24,727 nucleotides of DNA. Origin: an uncultured Oscillospiraceae bacterium (GTDB lineage: Bacteria; Bacillota; Clostridia; Oscillospirales; Oscillospiraceae). The DNA is taken from NCBI GenBank assembly GCA_910579595.1, contig CAJTVM010000040.1, positions 1 through 24,727 on the forward strand, given 5' to 3'. Positions within the stretch are counted from its first letter, which is position 1, and every line of letters starts with the position of its first letter. A model generated the notes under the pieces. That model did no database searches. It was not told where the DNA came from and saw nothing but the letters and a program-made list of their open reading frames with translations. Of the stretch, positions 7,614-15,165 are shown piece by piece. The position numbers and the translations under genes were made by a program.

Positions 7614-8875
7614 AAGGGCGTGTCTTTTTCATCGGCCTTTTCCTCACGTTCGCGGCGGAGCTTGCCATTCTGGTTCTGTTCATACCCAACCAAACCGAGG
7701 GGGCCCAGGATACGGTCGCGGTCAACGAGGTGGTACAGACCGTGCAGCGTGACTGGGATTCTCTGGGGGCGCATATCAATGAGACTGGTTTCGATTATGT
7801 GGTGCTGGGCGCTGACGGAACCGTTTTATATCGAACAAGGCCGGGGCTGAGCGAAAGCGTCAATGCCGCGATCGCCCATAAAGACACGATTCTGGATGTT
7901 GAGGCCGACGGGACGCCGGTAGGAAAGCTTATCATTACCAATGACGATGTGCGTATGCTTCGATCAGAAAAGCAGGCTATCATTTTTGCTGTGGCGGCGG
8001 CCATGATCTTGCAGATAGGAATCTGTGTAGGATATTTCTGCTATCTGCGCCGCATGATGGTACGTCCCTTCCGCAAGCTGGAGCGGTTTGCCCAGCGTGT
8101 GGCGGGCGGCAATCTGGACATCCCGCTGGAAATGGACCGGCACAACCTGTTCGGGGCGTTTACCGAGAGCTTCGACCTGATGCGTGCCGAGCTGAAGAAA
8201 GCGCGTCTGGCCGAGGCAAAGGCCAACGCCGCGAAAACGGAGCTGGTGGCCAAGCTGTCCCATGACATCAAAACGCCGGTGGCCAGCATCAAGGCCGCCT
8301 CCGAGGTGGGCGCTGCCCTGGCGGTGGATGATAAGGGCAGGGAGAATTACCGGCAGATCATCCAGAAAGCAGACCAGATCAACACCCTGGTGACCGACCT
8401 GTTTTCCGCCACGCTGGAGGAGCTTCACGAGCTGTCCGTCACGCCGTCGGATTTGGAGAGCGGGGAGGTGCGCGCCCTTCTGGAAAACGCCGACTACCTG
8501 CACCGGGCGGCGCTGCCTGATATCCCCGACTGCGTCCTGCTTGCGGACAAGCTCCGCTTACAGCAGGTGTTTGACAATCTTTTCTCCAATTCCTATAAGT
8601 ATGCCGGGACGGAAATCGCCGTCGCCACAGGGATGGAGGACGGCTTTCTGACCATCTGCGTGGAGGATCGCGGCGGCGGGGTGCCGGGGGCGGAGCTGCC
8701 CCATCTGAAGGAAAAATTCAAGCGGGGCAGCACCGCCGGGGGCATTGAGGGGGCCGGTCTGGGGCTGTACATTTCCGACTACTGCATGAAGGAAATGGGG
8801 GGACGGCTGGTGCTGGAAAACGGGGCATCTGGGCTGAAGGCGGTGGTTTGGATTGCCCAGAGCCGCAGGATTTAA
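7610..8875 (+). CDS. Membrane sensor histidine kinase
   Basis: A 421-aa HisKA kinase. Transmembrane helix 1 lies at about 5-26, then a roughly 95-residue extracellular domain with no recognised fold, transmembrane helix 2 at about 123-144, and a HAMP-like linker to about 197. The dimerisation box has H218 in KLSHDIKTPVASIK. The ATPase domain has an N box (QQVFDNLFSNSYKY), a G1-type box (EDRGGGVP) and a G2 box (GAGLGLYI). The extracellular loop is longer than in BceS-type kinases, so it may sense a ligand directly. It is translationally coupled to the regulator upstream (ATGA). The next ABC genes are presumably its output. Confidence 0.95.
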   Translation: MKGRVFFIGLFLTFAAELAILVLFIPNQTEGAQDTVAVNEVVQTVQRDWDSLGAHINETGFDYVVLGADGTVLYRTRPGLSESVNAAIAHKDTILDVEADGTPVGKLIITNDDVRMLRSEKQAIIFAVAAAMILQIGICVGYFCYLRRMMVRPFRKLERFAQRVAGGNLDIPLEMDRHNLFGAFTESFDLMRAELKKARLAEAKANAAKTELVAKLSHDIKTPVASIKAASEVGAALAVDDKGRENYRQIIQKADQINTLVTDLFSATLEELHELSVTPSDLESGEVRALLENADYLHRAALPDIPDCVLLADKLRLQQVFDNLFSNSYKYAGTEIAVATGMEDGFLTICVEDRGGGVPGAELPHLKEKFKRGSTAGGIEGAGLGLYISDYCMKEMGGRLVLENGASGLKAVVWIAQSRRI

Positions 8876-8910
8876 GGGATATTTAAGGATTGCGTAAAGA
8901 CAGTTAAGAT
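8871..8910 (+). promoter_or_regulatory. Phased TTAAG-type repeats, probable response-regulator operator
   Basis: Starting at the kinase stop codon, the motif TTAAG occurs at 8872, 8883 and 8904, with a weaker GTAAAG at 8895. Spacings of 10-11 nt put the copies on one face of the helix, the usual arrangement for OmpR-type regulators. The array overlaps the -35 of the weak promoter at 8897-8925. Assignment to the co-encoded regulator is inference. Confidence 0.55.
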
Positions 8911-8925
8911 TTGAACCCTCAAAAT
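8897..8925 (+). promoter_or_regulatory. Weak promoter for the ABC genes
   Basis: AAGACA (8897-8902) and CAAAAT (8920-8925) are 17 nt apart. Both differ from consensus, which would suit an activator-dependent promoter overlapped by the repeats at 8871-8910. Confidence 0.45.
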
Positions 8926-8953
8926 AGAAGGCGCAAAGGAGGGTTATCCCAAC

Positions 8954-9712
8954 ATGAAAGAAATCCTGTTAAAAACCAAGAAGCTGAGCAAAGCCTTTTC
9001 CAACGGCGGCTCCATGCAGCACGTGCTGAAAAACATCGACCTGGAGCTGTACAAGGGCGACTTCACCGTCATCATGGGGGCCAGCGGCGCGGGCAAATCC
9101 ACCCTGCTGTATGCCCTGTCCGGGATGGACACCCCCACCCTGGGCACCATCACCTTCGGGGATCGGGTCATTTCCAGCCTGTCCCAGGACGCCCTGGCGG
9201 TGTTCCGGCGGGAGCATTGCGGCTTCGTGTTCCAGCAGATCTATCTCATTGACGGCATGAGCGTGATGGACAACGTGCTGTCCGCCGGACTGCTGGCGCG
9301 CCGGGACAAAAAGGCCTTGGTCCTTCGGGCCCGGGAGCTGTTCGCCGCGGTGGGCATATCGGAGGACACCCAGCGAAAATTCCCCACCCAGATCTCCGGC
9401 GGCGAGGCCCAGCGGGCGGGCATCGTCCGGGCGCTCATCAACTCGCCTGAGATTTTGTTTGCCGATGAGCCCACGGGCGCGCTCAACTCCCAGACGGGGT
9501 TGGATGTGCTGGACACCCTGACCCGGTTTAACGAGCAGGGCCAGAGCGTGGTCATGGTCACCCATGATATGCGCTCCGCCCGACGGGGAAATCGCATTCT
9601 GTACCTCAAGGACGGCGTGATCCTGGGCGAGTGCCAACTGGGGCGCTATGTTCACGGGGACAGCCAGCGGCACCAGAAGCTGTCGGCGTTCCTCCAGGAT
9701 ATGGGGTGGTAG
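8954..9712 (+). CDS. ABC transporter ATP-binding protein, MacB/LolD/BceA type
   Basis: A 252-aa nucleotide-binding subunit. Walker A is GASGAGKST at 42-50 (K48); the signature SGGEAQRAGIVRAL is near 147-160; Walker B is ILFADEPTGALNS near 167-179; the H-loop is VTHDM near 201. The SGGEAQR signature and DEPTGALN Walker B are typical of the MacB/LolD/BceA branch that works with FtsX-fold permeases in mechanotransmission or peptide detachment rather than classical pumping. A strong AAAGGAGGG site lies about 9 nt before the ATG. The permease starts two bases after its stop. With the upstream kinase and regulator this resembles an antimicrobial-peptide or envelope-stress response module; the substrate is unknown. 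Confidence 0.93.
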   Translation: MKEILLKTKKLSKAFSNGGSMQHVLKNIDLELYKGDFTVIMGASGAGKSTLLYALSGMDTPTLGTITFGDRVISSLSQDALAVFRREHCGFVFQQIYLIDGMSVMDNVLSAGLLARRDKKALVLRARELFAAVGISEDTQRKFPTQISGGEAQRAGIVRALINSPEILFADEPTGALNSQTGLDVLDTLTRFNEQGQSVVMVTHDMRSARRGNRILYLKDGVILGECQLGRYVHGDSQRHQKLSAFLQDMGW

Positions 9713-9714
9713 CC

Positions 9715-12057
9715 ATGGGAAAAAGCGTTTTGATCGCCCGCTCCAACCTGCGCCGTGCCAAGGGCCAGGCGGCGGCCATCGTGATGCTGATGCTCATCGC
9801 CGCCATGATGCTCAACCTCTGGCTGATGCTGGCCATGGACTACAAGGCCAATTTCGACCGCTGTCACGACAGGCTTAACGACGGCCACGTCACCCTGGCG
9901 GCGGACAACGATTCCCCGGAATTTCGGGCGTTCCTCACCCGGGAGCTGGAGGGGGACGGCCGCACCGACCAATTTTGCCTGGATGACTGTATGCACATGG
10001 TGGCCAGCTTTGACTACAACGGCGGCGAACTGAACAGCGAGATGATCTTCCTGGACAAGGACACCGCCCTGTCCCGCACCATCGGCAGGGCGGAAATTGT
10101 GGAGGAGGGCGGCGGCTCCAGCGGGATCTACCTGCCCATGCTCTACAAGACGGACGAGATCGCCGTGGGCAGCACCGTTGAGCTCTCCATCGGGGGAACC
10201 CCGGTGCCCTACACGGTGTGCGGCTTTTTCAACAGCGCCATGATGGGCTCCCACAACTGCGCCACGATGGAACTTATCATGACCAAGGACAAATATGAGG
10301 AGCTGGAGGCGCTGGGCTACGCCCCCCGGGCGGTGCTGTGCTCGGTGCGGCTTAACGACAGGTCGGAGAGCCAGACCTTCGAGGCGAACCTGAAAACGGC
10401 GGTGTCCGGCCAATTCCCCGGTGTGCAGGCCGTCAGCAATTCTTATGCCATGGTGAGCCAGTCCCGCTACATTGCCCAGATGATCTGCTCGGCTATCGTG
10501 AGCGCCATGGCCTTTTTCGTGCTGATCATCGCCCTGATCGTCATCGCGTCCAACATCATCAACTACATCCAGGTCAACATGAAGGACCTGGGGGCGCTGA
10601 AGGCCATCGGATATACCTCCGGGCAGTTGATCGGCTCCCTGCTGGCGCAGTTTTTAGGGCTGACCCTGGCGGCGGCGCTGGCGGGGGCAGGGCTGTCCTA
10701 CGCCCTGTTCCCCGGGCTCAACGCCATGATGATCCAGCAGACGGGCATCCCCTACGCCATGCGGTTCCTGCCCCTGCCCTTCGCCCTCACCCTGGCCATC
10801 CTGTGCGGCGCGGTGGCGCTGGCGGTGGAGCTGGCCTCCCGCAGGATCAAGAGAATCAAGCCCATCACCGCGCTGCGAGCGGGGCTGTCCACCCACAATT
10901 TCAAGCGTAACCACATCCCGCTGGAGCAAACAAAAGCGCCGCTGGACTGCGCCCTGGCTCTGAAAACCACCCTGTCCGGGGCAAAGCAAAACGTCACCGT
11001 CTGCGCCACCTTGCTGGTGCTCTCCTTGGTGGTGGTGTTCTCCGGGCTGATGATCGAAAACATGATTTGGAACAGGGAGCCCTACATCAACCTGATCGTG
11101 GGGGAGACGGCGGACTCCTGTATCAACGTCCAGGCGGACATCGAGGACGATTTTCTGGCGGCGGTATCGGTGGACAGCCGGGTGGAAAAGGCGTATCTGT
11201 ATAATACGGTCAACGTCTGGCACGTGGACGGGGTAGAGCTGATGGCCACCATGTGTGATGATTTCGCAAAGGTCAATAACCCGGATATAGTGTTTGACGG
11301 GCGGTTCCCCAAATTCGACAACGAGATCGCCGTGGCGGGCAAATATGCCCGGGAGCGGGGCCTTAAAATCGGGGACGAGATGGAGATCACATCCAACGGC
11401 AGGCAGGCGTCCTACCTGATCACAGGCTTCACCCAGATCACCAACTACCTGGGCAAGGACTGCCTGCTCACACGGGCGGGCTATGAGCGGCTGGGGGCGC
11501 TGGCCAATGCCAGCTATTACCTCAACCTCTCCGATGGGACGAACATTGACGGCTTTAACGCGGAGTTGAAGGATCGGTTCGGGGATGGCGTGAACGCGGT
11601 GATCAACGCCCGGGCGGCGGTGGACGCCGGGACGGGGGTCTACGTCACGCTGATGACGGTGATTGTCGCGGCGATCCTGGCGCTGTCCGCTGTCATCGTG
11701 GCCTTTGTGCTGTATCTCCTGGTGCGCACCACGCTGAACCGGAAAACCCGGGACTACGGCATCATGAAAGCCCTGGGCTTCACCACCGGGCAGCTGATTT
11801 TGCAGACCGCCCTGTCCTTTATGCCCACCACGGTGGTGTCCGCTGCCGTCGGGCTGACCCTGTGCGGATTTATCATCAACCCGCTGACCGCTGTGTTTTT
11901 GAGCGGGGTCGGCATCATCAAATGCACGTTTACTGTCCCGGTGGGATTCATCGCTGCCGCGGGGATGGGGCTGGTGCTGTTTGCCTTTGCGGTGCTGTGC
12001 CTGCTGTCTTTGAGGATCAAAAAAATTACGCCAAGAGCATTGCTCTCGGGGGAATAA
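9715..12057 (+). CDS. FtsX-fold ABC permease with duplicated architecture
   Basis: The ATG at 9715 gives 780 aa (MGKSVLIARSNLRRAKGQAA). An upstream in-frame start at 9631 would lie inside the ATPase gene and is rejected. Predicted layout: one N-terminal helix (about 16-37), a large extracellular domain (about 38-255), three helices (about 257-285, 305-330, 351-373), a linker, then the same plan again: helix (about 425-448), extracellular domain (about 450-638) and three helices (about 641-665, 705-725, 745-768). FtsX-type signatures recur at the equivalent helices (MKDLGALKAIGYTSGQL and RDYGIMKALGFTTGQL). Eight helices with two ectodomains differ from BceB (ten helices, one ectodomain). It is best read as the partner of the preceding ATPase. 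Confidence 0.92.
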   Translation: MGKSVLIARSNLRRAKGQAAAIVMLMLIAAMMLNLWLMLAMDYKANFDRCHDRLNDGHVTLAADNDSPEFRAFLTRELEGDGRTDQFCLDDCMHMVASFDYNGGELNSEMIFLDKDTALSRTIGRAEIVEEGGGSSGIYLPMLYKTDEIAVGSTVELSIGGTPVPYTVCGFFNSAMMGSHNCATMELIMTKDKYEELEALGYAPRAVLCSVRLNDRSESQTFEANLKTAVSGQFPGVQAVSNSYAMVSQSRYIAQMICSAIVSAMAFFVLIIALIVIASNIINYIQVNMKDLGALKAIGYTSGQLIGSLLAQFLGLTLAAALAGAGLSYALFPGLNAMMIQQTGIPYAMRFLPLPFALTLAILCGAVALAVELASRRIKRIKPITALRAGLSTHNFKRNHIPLEQTKAPLDCALALKTTLSGAKQNVTVCATLLVLSLVVVFSGLMIENMIWNREPYINLIVGETADSCINVQADIEDDFLAAVSVDSRVEKAYLYNTVNVWHVDGVELMATMCDDFAKVNNPDIVFDGRFPKFDNEIAVAGKYARERGLKIGDEMEITSNGRQASYLITGFTQITNYLGKDCLLTRAGYERLGALANASYYLNLSDGTNIDGFNAELKDRFGDGVNAVINARAAVDAGTGVYVTLMTVIVAAILALSAVIVAFVLYLLVRTTLNRKTRDYGIMKALGFTTGQLILQTALSFMPTTVVSAAVGLTLCGFIINPLTAVFLSGVGIIKCTFTVPVGFIAAAGMGLVLFAFAVLCLLSLRIKKITPRALLSGE

Positions 12058-12092
12058 GACGGCTCAAAAGTGTTCTCTGCCAAATTGCCCCG

Positions 12093-12134
12093 CTCCCCCA
12101 ATTCTGGAGGAAATCCCATCCAGAATTGGGGGAG
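12093..12134. repeat. Perfect 15-bp hairpin after the permease gene
   Basis: Positions 12093-12107 and 12120-12134 are exact reverse complements around a 12-nt loop. It starts 36 nt after the permease stop but has no T-run on either strand, so it is not a textbook terminator. It might still protect the mRNA 3' end or be part of a repeat family. Confidence 0.65.
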
Positions 12135-12140
12135 GAAATA

Positions 12141-12304
12141 AGAACCTGTATTCACAGCCGAAACCGCCGGATGGGCGAGGGATTTTCCCGTCAGGCAAGG
12201 CAAATTTTCGCAGGAATCATTGCGTTTATTTCAAGAAAATTTAACGCGCCATGGCGGGAATAGACCCGGCCAGACGGTGAATTGAGGTTGTGAATACAGG
12301 TTCT
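12141..12304. mobile_element. 164-bp MITE-like element, probably IS5-derived
   Basis: Exact 16-bp terminal inverted repeats (agaacctgtattcaca at 12141-12156 and its complement at 12289-12304) enclose 132 bp with no credible gene. If the outermost base is assigned to the flank, both sides show TAA (taa before gaacc, taa after ggttc), a 3-bp duplication of the TNA kind used by some IS5-family elements. The right end matches 21 bp of the IS end at 6793-6813, next to an IS5-type transposase remnant. This points to a non-autonomous derivative mobilised by that transposase. The family link is inferred from position and target duplication. Confidence 0.75.
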
Positions 12305-12489
12305 AAATCAACAAGACGCATAACGGCAAAGGATGGTATCCTCCGCAGAATGTGGATATTTTAGATCGGCTGGCCTCGCTGCTGTGCAAGCGCTCGAGGG
12401 CATACGCCGCCCGCGTGTGCCCTGTGAGCGCAAAACGACACACGCGCGGCACTGCTGTACCGTGATCAGCATTGTGCCGGACACCTGAT
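12305..12489. other. Gene-free stretch with possible decayed coding sequence and a bulged hairpin
   Basis: On the plus strand one frame stays open for roughly 50 codons just after the MITE (NKTHNGKGWYPPQNVDILDR and onward) but has no start codon or ribosome site; it may be the tail of a gene cut by the MITE. I do not recognise it. A stem of 8 plus 4 bp with a two-base bulge pairs 12406-12419 with 12439-12450. It has no T-run. No convincing terminator is visible for either flanking gene. Confidence 0.35.
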
Positions 12490-15018
12490 TTACCGCTTTG
12501 AAGCCACCCGTTTGGGCCTGCGGCCACCCCGCTTCTGTGTCAGCGCGGCCAGCAGGGCGCTGCCCAGCTCAAAGGACTTTTCAAACACAAAGATCACCGA
12601 TGGGGTGAGCATGAGGAACACCACGATCACCAGTCCCGCCTGGAAGTCCAGCGGCGTCAGCTCGAACAGGGAACCGAAGCGCAGCACCGCGATGACAAAA
12701 GCGGCGGACATGACGCCCAGCAGCGTCCAGCGCTTCCAGTCCAAGGGCCGGGAGATGTAGTACAGCACCAGCAGGCCCACCTCGCCCATGATCACGGTGG
12801 CCAGGGTGGACAGGGTAACCCGCTCAAAAGCGAAGGCGAAGGTGAACAGTTCGATGAAGATCATCAGCACGATATTGGTCAGCCCCCCCGGCAGCGCCCG
12901 ACGCAGCACGTTGGTCATAAAGCGGCCTTTGACGATCTCATGGTTGGGCTCCAGAGCCAGCACGAAGGAGGGCGCGCCGATGGTCAGGGCGCTGATGAGG
13001 GTGAGCTGGATGGGCACGAAGGGGTAGGGGAATCCGGCGAACAGGTTGAAAATGGACAAAAACAGGGACATGATGTTCTTGACCAGGTAGAGCGCCGCCG
13101 CCCGCTGGATGTTGTTGATCACCCGCCGTCCCTCCTGTACCACCTCAGGCATGGAGGCAAAGTTGGAGTCCAGCAACACTACCTGGGCCACCTGGCACGC
13201 CGCCTCCGAGCCGGAGGCCATGGCGATGCCGCAGTCCGCGTCCTTCAGGGCCAGCACATCGTTGACGCCGTCGCCGGTCATGGCCACGGTGTGGCCCGCC
13301 TTTTGCAGGGCCTTCACCAGCTTGCGCTTCTGATCCGGAGTGACCCGGCCAAACACGTTGTAATCCCGCACGGCGCGGGCGTAGTCGGCGGGCTCCTTCA
13401 GGGTGGCCGCGTCCACAAAGCGGTCCGCCCCGGCGATGCCGGCCTGGACGGCCACGCTGGACACGGTGGAGGGGTTGTCGCCGGAGATCACCTTCACCGT
13501 GACGCCCTGCTGGGCAAAATAGCGGAAGGTTTCCGGGGCCTCCTCCCGGATGGGGTTGTTGATTACCGCCAGGGCCAACGGCTCCACCCCGCCCACGATG
13601 CCGCCGTCCATAGTGGGGGCGTTGGCGCAGCGGGCCAGCAGCAGCACACGGCAGCCCTGCTCCTGGTAGGGGGTGACCATGTGCTCTAAATCGGCGTACC
13701 GGGCCTTCATAATAAACTCCGGCGCGCCCACCACGTATGCGCCGTAGGACTTGAATACCACCGCCGACCACTTGTTGGCGGAGGTAAAGGGCACCGTGCT
13801 AGCCACCTGCCAGAGGGAGGACTTGCTGAAGCGCTCCGCCATGGCCCGGGCGGTGTCGTTGTCCGCGTCAATGGCCCGGTAGTAGGCGTTAAAAATCTCC
13901 TCGATTTTGGCGGCGGAACAGCACTCCTCGTCCAGAGGCACGACTTCCCGCACCGTCATCTCCGGCTGGGTGATGGTGCCCGTCTTATCCACGCACAGAA
14001 CATCCACATGGGCCAGGGTTTCCACGGCGGACAGCTCATGCACCAGGGTTTCCCGCTTGGCCAGCCGCATGACAGACACCGCCAGCGCCACGCTGGTGAG
14101 CAGATACAGCCCCTCGGGGATCATGCCAATCAATGCCGCTACCACGGCGGGGACGGCGTCGGCAAACTCGTTGCCCTGCACCATCAGCTCGTTGTAGAAC
14201 AGCGCGCCCCCAATGGGGATCAGGGCGAAGCCGATGAAGCGGATCAGCTTGTCCAGCGACTTCATCATCTCGGAGCGGCCCACTCCCTGGTCGGCCTTGG
14301 CCTCCTGGGACAACCGGGCGGCGTAGCTGGCGGAGCCCACACGGTCCAGCCGGGCGCGGCATTTGCCGGACACCACAAAACTGCCGGAGAGCAGTTCGTC
14401 CCCAACATCCTTGGTGATTGGGTCGGCCTCGCCGGTGATCAGGGCCTCGTTCACCGTCACCTGCCCCAGCATCACCGGGCCGTCGGCGGGGATCTGATCC
14501 CCCGCACCCAGCTCCACAATGTCCTCCCGAACCAACTTGTGGACGGGGACGGTGCCAAGTTGTCCGTCCCGCACTACCTTTACCCGGGTTTCGCTGATGA
14601 GAGACAGCTTTTCCAGGGTGGCCCGGGAACGGATCTGCTGGATGATGCCGATCAGGGAGTTGACCAGGGCGATGGCCAGGAAGGACATATCCTTGAAGTC
14701 CCCTGTCATCACCAGCAGAGCGGCAAGCACCACAAAAACCAGATTGAAGAAGGTCAGGGTGTTTTCCCGGATAATCTGCTTGGTGGTCTTGGCGCCGGTG
14801 TCCGGCATCTCGTTGCCCAGCCCCCGCTCCAGAAACTCCGCCGCCTGGGCGGTGGTGAGGCCGGTTTTCGGGTCTGGGAATACCCGCTCCGGCTCCCGGG
14901 CGGAATGGGCTGGGCGCTCCTCCCGCTTCCGGGGGGCGCCGCCGTCCCGCCGCCGGGAAGAATCGTTGTCCCGCCGCCGGGGGGGCGGGGCCTGTTGATA
15001 CTGTGCCTGCTGAGCCAT
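12490..15018 (-). CDS. Cation-transporting P-type ATPase, CtpE-like
   Basis: Starting at the ATG 15018 (AAAGGAGC site about 9 nt upstream) the protein has 842 aa. A TTG 51 nt further upstream has no such site and falls at the predicted transcription start. Motifs: PEGL in helix M4 (MIPEGLYLLTSVALAVSVMR), phosphorylation site DKTGT with D344, and the hinge GDGVNDVLALKDAD. The M4 PEGL plus HELSAVETLAHVDVLCVDKT stretch recalls mycobacterial CtpE, a calcium-uptake ATPase; calcium is therefore the best guess for the ion, unproven. No heavy-metal-binding domain or CPC motif is present, so it is not a copper or zinc pump. The first 60 residues are an Arg/Pro/Gln-rich disordered tail absent from most relatives. 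Confidence 0.9.
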   Translation of the reverse strand: MAQQAQYQQAPPPRRRDNDSSRRRDGGAPRKREERPAHSAREPERVFPDPKTGLTTAQAAEFLERGLGNEMPDTGAKTTKQIIRENTLTFFNLVFVVLAALLVMTGDFKDMSFLAIALVNSLIGIIQQIRSRATLEKLSLISETRVKVVRDGQLGTVPVHKLVREDIVELGAGDQIPADGPVMLGQVTVNEALITGEADPITKDVGDELLSGSFVVSGKCRARLDRVGSASYAARLSQEAKADQGVGRSEMMKSLDKLIRFIGFALIPIGGALFYNELMVQGNEFADAVPAVVAALIGMIPEGLYLLTSVALAVSVMRLAKRETLVHELSAVETLAHVDVLCVDKTGTITQPEMTVREVVPLDEECCSAAKIEEIFNAYYRAIDADNDTARAMAERFSKSSLWQVASTVPFTSANKWSAVVFKSYGAYVVGAPEFIMKARYADLEHMVTPYQEQGCRVLLLARCANAPTMDGGIVGGVEPLALAVINNPIREEAPETFRYFAQQGVTVKVISGDNPSTVSSVAVQAGIAGADRFVDAATLKEPADYARAVRDYNVFGRVTPDQKRKLVKALQKAGHTVAMTGDGVNDVLALKDADCGIAMASGSEAACQVAQVVLLDSNFASMPEVVQEGRRVINNIQRAAALYLVKNIMSLFLSIFNLFAGFPYPFVPIQLTLISALTIGAPSFVLALEPNHEIVKGRFMTNVLRRALPGGLTNIVLMIFIELFTFAFAFERVTLSTLATVIMGEVGLLVLYYISRPLDWKRWTLLGVMSAAFVIAVLRFGSLFELTPLDFQAGLVIVVFLMLTPSVIFVFEKSFELGSALLAALTQKRGGRRPKRVASKR

Positions 15019-15075
15019 AAATACCGGCTCCTTTGCATTTATTTTGCTGAGTTCTGCCAAAATGGACAAATCGTA

Positions 15076-15081
15076 ATTATA
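15076..15081 (-). promoter_or_regulatory. -10 box of the P-type ATPase gene
   Basis: TATAAT on the minus strand (15081-15076), about 58 nt before the chosen ATG. There is no good -35: the expected place falls in the terminator stem at 15097-15119. The promoter is tentative. Confidence 0.4.
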
Positions 15082-15096
15082 GTATACTACAAATCA

Positions 15097-15119
15097 GGGC
15101 CGGCGTAAAGCGCCGGCCC
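15097..15119 (-). terminator. Terminator of the second two-component/ABC operon
   Basis: A perfect 9-bp GC stem (15097-15105 with 15111-15119) with a 5-nt loop lies 47 nt after the kinase stop. It is followed on the minus strand by ctgatttgtag, a poor T-tract, so termination may be partial. Confidence 0.55.
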
Positions 15120-15165
15120 ATTAACGTTTGATTAAATTCGACAAATAAAAAGCGCGAAGCCGTCC

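Noticed and set aside
9631..9714. Upstream start extending the FtsX permease by 28 residues
   Set aside because: It would overlap the ATPase gene by 82 nt and the extra residues look like out-of-frame sequence; the ATG at 9715 begins with a normal permease N-terminus.
15019..15069. TTG start extending the P-type ATPase by 17 residues
   Set aside because: The TTG falls at or before the likely transcription start and has no ribosome site, whereas the ATG at 15018 has AAAGGAGC at the right distance.
14008..15108. Open frame of 366 codons antisense to the P-type ATPase
   Set aside because: The opposite strand carries clear DKTGT and GDGVND motifs; the antisense frame is Gly/His/Gln-rich with no recognisable domain.
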